Assembly: GCF_003986975.1 (NCBI RefSeq)
Contig: NZ_PIPO01000001.1
Coordinates: forward strand, 62,001 to 126,000
DNA length: 64,000 nucleotides
Origin: Aliidiomarina soli
Lineage (GTDB): Bacteria > Pseudomonadota > Gammaproteobacteria > Enterobacterales > Alteromonadaceae
Direction: 5' to 3'
Below are positions 57,956 to 64,000 of this stretch, in pieces. Positions within the stretch are counted from its first letter, which is position 1. Each line of letters starts with the position of its first letter. Both the position numbers and the translations under genes were made by a program. The notes beneath the pieces were generated by a model that saw nothing but the letters and a program-made list of their open reading frames with translations, was not told the origin of the DNA and searched no databases.

Positions 57956-60058
57956 GTGAATCCTATAACTAAACAATTCCAGTACGGCCGTCACACCGTG
58001 ACATTAGAAACTGGCGCCATTGCTCGTCAGGCTTCTGGTGCTGTATTGGCAAGCATTGATGACACTGCGGTTCTGGTAACCGTAGTGGGCAAAAAAGACG
58101 TGAACGAGGGAATGGACTTTTTCCCGTTGACGGTAAACTACCAGGAGCGTACCTACGCAGCCGGTAAAATTCCAGGCGGTTTCTTCAAGCGTGAAGGTCG
58201 CCCAACTGAAAACGAAACCTTAACCTCACGTCTGATTGACCGTCCAATTCGTCCATTATTCCCTGACGGGTTTAAAAACGAAGTACAGGTTATCGCCACT
58301 GTTGTTTCACTGAACCCTGAAATCGCGCCTGATATCGTTGCCTTGTTAGGTACGTCTGCGGCGTTAGCTGTATCAGGTTTGCCATTTAATGGCCCGATTG
58401 GTGCTGCTCGTGTTGGTGTGGTTAACAACGAATACGTTCTCAACCCAACCTCGACCGAACTGACCGAGTCGAACCTGGATCTGGTGGTAGCTGGTACTGA
58501 AGCGGCCGTATTGATGGTTGAATCAGAAGCCAACCTGCTGAGCGAAGAAGCGATGCTGGGTGCGGTGATGTATGGCCATGAGCAAATGCAAGCGGCAGTC
58601 ACAGCAATTAAAGAATTTGCTGCGGAAGTAAACACCCCGTCGTGGGACTGGCAGCCACCTGCAGTTGACAACGAACTGAAAAGCGCAGTGAAAGAACTGG
58701 CTGAAGCTAAAATTGGCGAAGCGTACCTGGTAACTGACAAATCAGAGCGCCGTGACAAGCTGAACGTGGTACGTAGCGAGATGATGGAAGCACTGGCAGC
58801 GAAATTTGAAGAGCTGGACCAGAAAGCGGCCGGCAACTTCTTCCATGATCTGGAAAGTGACGTTGTACGCAGCCGTATCATTAAGGGCGAGCCGCGTATC
58901 GATGGCCGTGAACCAGATATGGTTCGTGCGCTGGATATGTCGACTGGTGTGTTACCGCGTACGCACGGCTCAGCGGTGTTCACCCGTGGTGAAACCCAGG
59001 CTCTGGTTGTAGCGACTTTGGGTACTGAGCGTGATGGTCAGAACATTGACGAAATCATGGGTGCGCGCACTGAACGCTTTATGTTGCACTATAACTTCCC
59101 TCCGTACAGCGTTGGTGAAACTGGCTTTGTCGGCTCACCTAAGCGTCGTGAAATCGGCCATGGTCGTTTGGCGAAACGCGGTGTGATGGCAGTTATGCCA
59201 AACTCGGATGAATTCCCGTACACCATTCGTGTGGTGTCTGAGATCACTGAATCAAATGGTTCAAGCTCAATGGCTTCAGTCTGTGGTACGTCACTGGCAT
59301 TGATGGACGCTGGTGTGCCTATCAAAGCATCAGTGGCTGGTATTGCGATGGGTCTGGTGAAAGAAGGCGACGACTACGTGGTGCTTTCTGACATCCTTGG
59401 TGACGAAGATCATTTAGGTGATATGGATTTTAAAGTCGCTGGTAGCCGCGACGGTGTAACTGCACTGCAGATGGACATCAAAATCGAAGGCATTACCAAA
59501 GACATTATGGAAAAAGCGCTGGCTCAGGCCCGTGCTGCTCGCCTGCACATTCTGAATGTGATGGACGAAGCACTTAGTGGTGCACGTGATGAAGTATCAA
59601 GCTATGCGCCACGTTTCCATATGATGAAGATTAACCCTGAGAAAATCCGTGACGTGATTGGTAAAGGCGGTGCAGTGATTCGTGAACTGACTGAATCAAC
59701 CAACACCAATATCGAAATTGATGACGACGGTATGATTAAAATCGCAGCTACGTCAGAAGAAGACGCAAAAGCAGCGGTTGCTCGTATTGAAGCGATCACG
59801 GCAGACGTTGAAGTCGGTCGTATCTACCAGGGTAAAGTGGCTCGAATCGTCGATTTCGGCGCGTTCGTGACTGTATTACCAGGTAAAGATGGTCTGGTTC
59901 ATATCTCGCAAATCTCTGATGAGCGCGTTGAAAACGTGGCTGATCACATGAGTGTCGGTGATACCGTTGCGGTCAAGGTACTGGAAATTGACCGTCAGGG
60001 TCGTGTGCGTTTGAGCATGAAAGAAGCAGCTGAAAAAGCACCTTCAACTGAAGAATAA
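57956..60058 (+). CDS. pnp: Polynucleotide phosphorylase
   Basis: Phosphorolytic 3'-5' exoribonuclease of 700 residues, a degradosome partner. The start is GTG 57956 behind AAAGGAAAA, giving [20 protein letters not shown] in line with E. coli; the earlier in-frame start at 57902 has no homologous N-terminus. Two RNase PH domains (~10-140 and ~325-460) flank an alpha-helical domain, then a KH domain (~555-612, [14 protein letters not shown]) and an S1 domain (~620-690). The leader holds a small GGCCTT/AAGGCC hairpin (57912-57929); E. coli pnp autoregulates through a leader stem cut by RNase III. Confidence 0.96.
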   Translation: MNPITKQFQYGRHTVTLETGAIARQASGAVLASIDDTAVLVTVVGKKDVNEGMDFFPLTVNYQERTYAAGKIPGGFFKREGRPTENETLTSRLIDRPIRPLFPDGFKNEVQVIATVVSLNPEIAPDIVALLGTSAALAVSGLPFNGPIGAARVGVVNNEYVLNPTSTELTESNLDLVVAGTEAAVLMVESEANLLSEEAMLGAVMYGHEQMQAAVTAIKEFAAEVNTPSWDWQPPAVDNELKSAVKELAEAKIGEAYLVTDKSERRDKLNVVRSEMMEALAAKFEELDQKAAGNFFHDLESDVVRSRIIKGEPRIDGREPDMVRALDMSTGVLPRTHGSAVFTRGETQALVVATLGTERDGQNIDEIMGARTERFMLHYNFPPYSVGETGFVGSPKRREIGHGRLAKRGVMAVMPNSDEFPYTIRVVSEITESNGSSSMASVCGTSLALMDAGVPIKASVAGIAMGLVKEGDDYVVLSDILGDEDHLGDMDFKVAGSRDGVTALQMDIKIEGITKDIMEKALAQARAARLHILNVMDEALSGARDEVSSYAPRFHMMKINPEKIRDVIGKGGAVIRELTESTNTNIEIDDDGMIKIAATSEEDAKAAVARIEAITADVEVGRIYQGKVARIVDFGAFVTVLPGKDGLVHISQISDERVENVADHMSVGDTVAVKVLEIDRQGRVRLSMKEAAEKAPSTEE

Positions 60059-60082
60059 GCGACTAACGTAGTCTCTGATAAG

Positions 60083-60113
60083 GCCAGCGTGGGAAACCAC
60101 GCTGGCTTTTTTT
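60083..60113 (+). terminator. Rho-independent terminator after pnp
   Basis: A 10-bp stem GCCAGCGTGG/CCACGCTGGC with a GAAA tetraloop and seven T. Confidence 0.95.
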
Positions 60114-60177
60114 ATGTCTGCTGGTTTATGCTGGGCAACGAGTTATACAACCAGCCTATTTTTTAAGGGGAACCAGC

Positions 60178-61908
60178 GTGCAATATCAGGATACTTTACC
60201 AAGGGTACCAGGCAAGCTATTAAAAGGGGCTTTGTGTGCCGTAGCGGTGGCAGTCAGTGTGCCAGCGCTCGCTTATGATCGGATTACCGGCCATCACTTC
60301 GCCTCACGTTCTGAGGTCATGGCACCAGAGGCAATGGCAGCCACCAGCCAACCGCTGGCGACTCAGGCCGCGCTTGAAGTCATGCGCAATGGCGGTAGCG
60401 CAGTAGATGCTGCTATCGCAGCCAACGCCTTACTGGGCCTTGTTGAGCCAACCGGCAACGGCATCGGTGGGGACCTCTATGCGATTATATGGGATGCAGA
60501 AAGTGAAACCTTACATGGCCTGAATGCTTCGGGACGTTCTCCGCAGAGTCTCACTCTTGAGCATTTTCAGCAGCAGGGTCTTGAGAAGATACCGGCACGA
60601 GGGGTGTTACCACTGTCAGTGCCAGGGGCAGTCGATGGCTGGTTTGAAATGCATCAACGCTTTGGTTCGTTACCAATGAGCGAGCTGCTTGCACCCGCTA
60701 TTCACTATGCCGAAAACGGTTTTCCGGTAAGCGAAGTCATTGCTTACTACTTTGAGCGTAACGCCGAAGTGCTGCAGCAGTATCCGGGCTTTGCCGAGGT
60801 CTTCATGCAGGATGGCGAGCCGCCACAGGAAGGTGAACGCTTTAGCAATCCTGATCTGGCCTGGAGTTATCGTCAACTGGCCGAACACGGCCGCGAAGCT
60901 TTTTACGAGGGCGAAATCGCCCAGCGTATCAGCCGCTTTGTTAGTGAGCATGGTGGCTTCCTCACTGCCGATGATTTAGCTGCACATAGCTCAGAATGGG
61001 TTGACCCGGTGTCGACCAATTATCGTGGTTATGACCTGTGGGAACTACCGCCGAATACCCAGGGCATCGCTGCACTGCAAATTCTGAATATTCTTGAAGA
61101 CTATGATCTGAGCGCTTGGGGGCATGACAGCCCTGAATATATTCATCACTTCGTCGAAGCGAAAAAGCTGGCGTTTGAAGACCGTGCACGGTTTTATTCA
61201 GATACTGCCTTCAACGAGATCCCAGTGGACTGGCTGATTTCCAAGGACTATGCCACTGAGCGACGTCAGCTGATTGATTCTGAACAGGCAGGGAATAGCT
61301 TTGAACCCGGTAACCCGCCAACCGAGGGGGACACAATTTACCTCACCACGGCGGACAAGGATGGCAATATGGTGTCCTTGATTCAGAGTAATTACCGTGG
61401 CATGGGTTCAGGTATTACGCCAGAGGGCACTGGTTTCGTACTGCAGAATCGCGGCGAGCTGTTTGCCCTGGAAGAGGGTCATATGAACCTCTATGAACCT
61501 GGTAAACGCCCCTTTCATACTATTATTCCGGCATTTGTAACCAAAGACGGTCAGCCTGTGATGAGTTACGGGGTGATGGGCGGTGCTACGCAGCCGCAAA
61601 TGCATGCGCAAATCCTGATCAATATACTCGATTTCGGGATGAACCTGCAGGAAGCCGGTGATGCTCCGCGTATACTGCATACCGGCTCGAGTCAGCCTAC
61701 TGGTGAGCAGATGACGGATGGCGGCGTGGTCAGCCTGGAAAATGGATTTTCGTCAGCAACGCGGCGTGAACTGGTGAAGATGGGACACCGTCTGCAGGAA
61801 GCTGTAGGCCCTTATGGCGGTTACCAGGCTATTTGGTATGATACTGAGCAAGAGGTCTATATTGGCGCCTCAGAAAGCCGTAAAGACGGGCACGCTGCAG
61901 GCTACTAA
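60178..61908 (+). CDS. ggt: Gamma-glutamyltransferase (glutathione hydrolase)
   Basis: Ntn-hydrolase precursor of 576 residues with a signal peptide (LLKGALCAVAVAVSVPALA, to residue ~32), so periplasmic. Autocleavage before Thr386 (EGDTIYLTTADKDGN) would give large and small subunits; that Thr aligns with the E. coli nucleophile Thr391. The small subunit has MGGATQPQMHAQ (~475). It hydrolyses glutathione or transfers the gamma-glutamyl group. The start is GTG behind AAGGGGAA. It sits between pnp and nlpI, normally adjacent genes, and has terminators on both sides. Confidence 0.93.
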   Translation: MQYQDTLPRVPGKLLKGALCAVAVAVSVPALAYDRITGHHFASRSEVMAPEAMAATSQPLATQAALEVMRNGGSAVDAAIAANALLGLVEPTGNGIGGDLYAIIWDAESETLHGLNASGRSPQSLTLEHFQQQGLEKIPARGVLPLSVPGAVDGWFEMHQRFGSLPMSELLAPAIHYAENGFPVSEVIAYYFERNAEVLQQYPGFAEVFMQDGEPPQEGERFSNPDLAWSYRQLAEHGREAFYEGEIAQRISRFVSEHGGFLTADDLAAHSSEWVDPVSTNYRGYDLWELPPNTQGIAALQILNILEDYDLSAWGHDSPEYIHHFVEAKKLAFEDRARFYSDTAFNEIPVDWLISKDYATERRQLIDSEQAGNSFEPGNPPTEGDTIYLTTADKDGNMVSLIQSNYRGMGSGITPEGTGFVLQNRGELFALEEGHMNLYEPGKRPFHTIIPAFVTKDGQPVMSYGVMGGATQPQMHAQILINILDFGMNLQEAGDAPRILHTGSSQPTGEQMTDGGVVSLENGFSSATRRELVKMGHRLQEAVGPYGGYQAIWYDTEQEVYIGASESRKDGHAAGY

Positions 61909-61910
61909 TT

Positions 61911-61935
61911 AATGCCACCTACGGGTGGCATTTTT
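61911..61935 (+). terminator. Rho-independent terminator after ggt
   Basis: Stem AATGCCACC/GGTGGCATT (61911-61919 with 61924-61932), TACG loop, T-run. Confidence 0.92.
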
Positions 61936-62000
61936 GTCCCTTGCTGGCTGCTGGTGTGCTATGGTCTACTATGTTGACTAAGCATAACGGAGCCAATAAC

Positions 62001-62927
62001 TTGAATTTACGAGCTTTCTGTATTGTCACTTTATCTTTATTGCTGACAGCCTGCGCGGCAGGTCCGGAACGTCAAAGTGACCAGGGGCGTACCGCCACCA
62101 TCAGTACTGAACAGCAAGTTCAGCCGTCTTCTCCTGACATCCGGGCGAATCAGTTCATCCTGGTAGAACCCCTGATGCCAAGCCCTCAGCGGCAACTGGA
62201 AATAGCGCAGATTACGCAGCTATTGCAGGAACAGGACCTCAACAACGAACAACGTGCAGTGTTACTGTACCGTCGCGGCGCCTTATACGATGCGCTGGGT
62301 ATGACCACGCTGGCTCGGGTTGATTTTAACCAGTTGCTGGAATACCGCCCGGGAATGGCCGATGCCTATAATTACATTGGTATTCATGCCACTCAGGGAG
62401 GCGACTATGAGAGCGCGTTTGAAGCCTTTGACAGCGTCATTGAGCTCGACCCCGATCATCCATATGTGTTGCTCAATCGCGGCATTGCAGCCTATTACGC
62501 GGGGCAATATGAACTCGCACAGGTAGACTTCGCGGACCACCACTACCAGGGGCAGGGCGATGCCTATCGTGTTCTCTGGCTGTTTTTTGCAGACCGAGCG
62601 CTGAATGAAGAGCATGCTTATCAGCTTCTGGAACAACGCAAAGCAAAGCTGGATGAAAGTTGGGAAACCAACCTGGTGCGTTTGTTTACCGGAGAAATCA
62701 ATGCTCAACAGCTGATGGCAAGTACGTTGCACGATGTCGAGGACCAGATAGTACTAATTGAGCGTCTCACGGAAGCCTATTTTTATCTGGGTAAATTCGA
62801 GCAACTGAATAACCAGAACGATGATGCAGCGAACTATTTCAAACTGGCGCTGGCGACCAACCTGTATGAGTTTGTGGAACACCGATATGCTCATCTCGAA
62901 CTCGATAAATTACGTCAACAGGGCTAG
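62001..62927 (+). CDS. nlpI: NlpI-like TPR lipoprotein
   Basis: Protein of 308 residues. The start is TTG 62001, eight bases after CGGAG, giving a lipoprotein signal that ends LLLTAC; longer in-frame starts at 61941 and 61971 lack a ribosome site. Mature TPR-type repeats are visible (~80-185: RRGALYDALGMTTLARVDFN, DAYNYIGIHATQGGDYESAF, VLLNRGIAAYYAGQYELAQV). In E. coli NlpI is an outer-membrane adaptor that brings endopeptidases such as MepS to the protease Prc. Identity is supported by position after pnp. The next gene starts nine bases later in the same frame. Confidence 0.9.
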   Translation: MNLRAFCIVTLSLLLTACAAGPERQSDQGRTATISTEQQVQPSSPDIRANQFILVEPLMPSPQRQLEIAQITQLLQEQDLNNEQRAVLLYRRGALYDALGMTTLARVDFNQLLEYRPGMADAYNYIGIHATQGGDYESAFEAFDSVIELDPDHPYVLLNRGIAAYYAGQYELAQVDFADHHYQGQGDAYRVLWLFFADRALNEEHAYQLLEQRKAKLDESWETNLVRLFTGEINAQQLMASTLHDVEDQIVLIERLTEAYFYLGKFEQLNNQNDDAANYFKLALATNLYEFVEHRYAHLELDKLRQQG

Positions 62928-62936
62928 GGCAATAGC

Positions 62937-64000
62937 TTGAGGACGTGGTTGTGTAAATTCAGTCTGTTTTTATTTTGCATTCTGGCGACCTTATCACTTC
63001 ATGGCAGTCAGTTGCAGACCCTGGCCTATTGGAATCAGATGTTTGCCCAGGCACCCGTGCGCTTCGCCTACCCGGCGAGTTATTTCGGTGTGGGTGAAGC
63101 CAGTCATTATTTGGCCGAAAAGTACTGGCGCGAGCATCAACGTGCCCGGGCGTTGAGTTTTTATCAGCGAGCTGTGCGTCAGGGGGATGCGGGTGCTGCC
63201 TATGCGTTGTCCGTGCATGTACCGGCGAAGTCCGAGCAATGGCTGCAGGCTGCTGCAGAGCTGGGCGACCGCGAAGCCTCCTTAACCATCGCCCGGCGTA
63301 TGCTTAATACGGATCCCAGACGCGCTTATGAGTTACTGCAAGCGCTTCAGCCTGACACGCAACGCGATACCCTGATGGCAAGGATTCTGCTCGCACGACC
63401 GGGCTTAGCTGCTGATACGCAGTGGCAGGATATTGCTCCGGATACCGAGCAGTGGTCTAAACGCCGGGACGTTGCACGGCGTTTAGATGAAAATCCGGTT
63501 CATTATGGCCAGCAGTGCCTGTATGGAGTGAATGTGTATCTGCAGGCGCGGCAAGCCAGAATTCGTTTATACGACTGGCTGGCTGAGTTTTATCAGCATC
63601 CATTTGCGCAACTCGACTTTTGTTTCACCCTGATCGACCGACCTGAGGCAGCAGAATGCCGCACTGACGATGCCCGGGTGGACTGCTGGGCTCGCGAAGC
63701 TACCAGTGAATACCGCTGGTTTGTAGCCGAGAAAGGACTTGCAAATGCACGTGCCAACGAGCTTCATTTGTCGATGAGTTCGAGCTTTGAAGTGCTTATC
63801 CATGAGCTGGGACACTGGTTTGGTCTTGCCGATGAGTACCCGATGCGGGAACCTATGGCGAGTGCATTTTGCGAAGGCCGTTTTCGCTTTGAAACGCAAA
63901 ACCTGGTGGTCACATCGTCCTCTTTAGTGGATGCGAGAACCTTAAAAGAGCTCGAAGAGAGTTTACCCTGGCGCGACCAGATCAACCAGCCTATTGCGAC
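62937..64000 (+). CDS. Exported Sel1-like and metzincin-like zinc protease (C-terminus outside window)
   Basis: The frame is open from TTG 62937 to the window end, at least 354 residues. The N-terminus has a hydrophobic signal segment (FSLFLFCILATLSL, ~8-21). Residues ~45-155 look like Sel1/TPR helical repeats (ASHYLAEKYW, ALSFYQRAVRQGDAGAAYAL, EQWLQAAAELGDREAS). The zinc motif HELGHWFGLAD at 289-299 fits HExxHxxGxxD, the metzincin pattern with Asp as third ligand, followed by EYP. Seven Cys occur after residue 190, some possibly disulfide-bonded. It is separated from nlpI by nine bases, so it is probably co-transcribed. The exact family was not recognised. Confidence 0.75.
   Translation, partial: MRTWLCKFSLFLFCILATLSLHGSQLQTLAYWNQMFAQAPVRFAYPASYFGVGEASHYLAEKYWREHQRARALSFYQRAVRQGDAGAAYALSVHVPAKSEQWLQAAAELGDREASLTIARRMLNTDPRRAYELLQALQPDTQRDTLMARILLARPGLAADTQWQDIAPDTEQWSKRRDVARRLDENPVHYGQQCLYGVNVYLQARQARIRLYDWLAEFYQHPFAQLDFCFTLIDRPEAAECRTDDARVDCWAREATSEYRWFVAEKGLANARANELHLSMSSSFEVLIHELGHWFGLADEYPMREPMASAFCEGRFRFETQNLVVTSSSLVDARTLKELEESLPWRDQINQPIA

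Overview
The window reads as a chromosomal core segment of a marine gammaproteobacterium of the Alteromonadales, most probably Idiomarinaceae (Idiomarina/Pseudidiomarina/Aliidiomarina type). The basis is protein similarity recognised by eye and gene order (tig-clpP-clpX-lon-hupB-ppiD; bamE-recN-nadK|grpE-dnaK-dnaJ; dapB-carA-carB-greA; yhbY|rlmE-ftsH-folP-glmM-tpiA-secG-tRNA-Leu-tRNA-fMet-rimP-nusA-infB-rbfA-truB-rpsO-pnp-nlpI). No search was run, so the genus is an inference. Coding density is high, no gene-free stretch exceeds 300 bases, and no CRISPR array, intact insertion sequence or prophage was seen.

Layout. 1-2646 (minus): an incomplete DUF2868 membrane protein and an overlapping GAF-GGDEF diguanylate cyclase. 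2890-11381 (plus): trigger factor, ClpP, ClpX, Lon, HU-beta, tRNA-Asp and PpiD, a protein folding and quality-control block. 11464-18444 (minus): a tightly overlapping MoxR-DUF58-DUF4381-BatA-BatB/C-BatD operon. 18632-22086 (plus): fadI-fadJ behind a FadR-type operator. 22217-28538: a small membrane protein, a pitrilysin-like M16 protease, bamE, recN (tandem LexA boxes) and nadK. 28745-32684: grpE, dnaK and dnaJ with sigma-32 type promoters. 32810-37554: an accessory block (M48 lipoprotein protease, dicarboxylate/amino-acid:cation symporter, Fur-controlled TonB-dependent receptor) between dnaJ and dapB. 37658-43491: dapB, carA, carB, greA. 43545-44430: a divergent pair of phage-type regulators (Ner-like and CI-like) between greA and yhbY. 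44515-64000: yhbY, rlmE-ftsH, folP-glmM, tpiA-secG, two tRNAs, the rimP-nusA-infB-rbfA-truB-rpsO-pnp series, a gamma-glutamyltransferase, nlpI and an incomplete exported metzincin-like protease.

How it fits together. Four transcription units (lon, grpE, dnaK, rlmE-ftsH) carry sequences close to the sigma-32 consensus with nearly identical spacing, so much of the window is a heat-shock regulon. LexA (recN), FadR (fadIJ) and Fur (TonB receptor) sites are readable by eye.

Most unusual items: (1) the Ner/CI divergent gene pair with a palindromic operator array, which looks like a domesticated phage-type switch with no phage around it; (2) the exported Sel1-like plus HExxHxxGxxD protease directly behind the adaptor lipoprotein NlpI; (3) a strong hairpin-plus-U-tract in the carAB leader; (4) an IS3-like terminal sequence forming a terminator next to the Fur-controlled receptor. 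Neither (1) nor (2) can be called undescribed without database searches.
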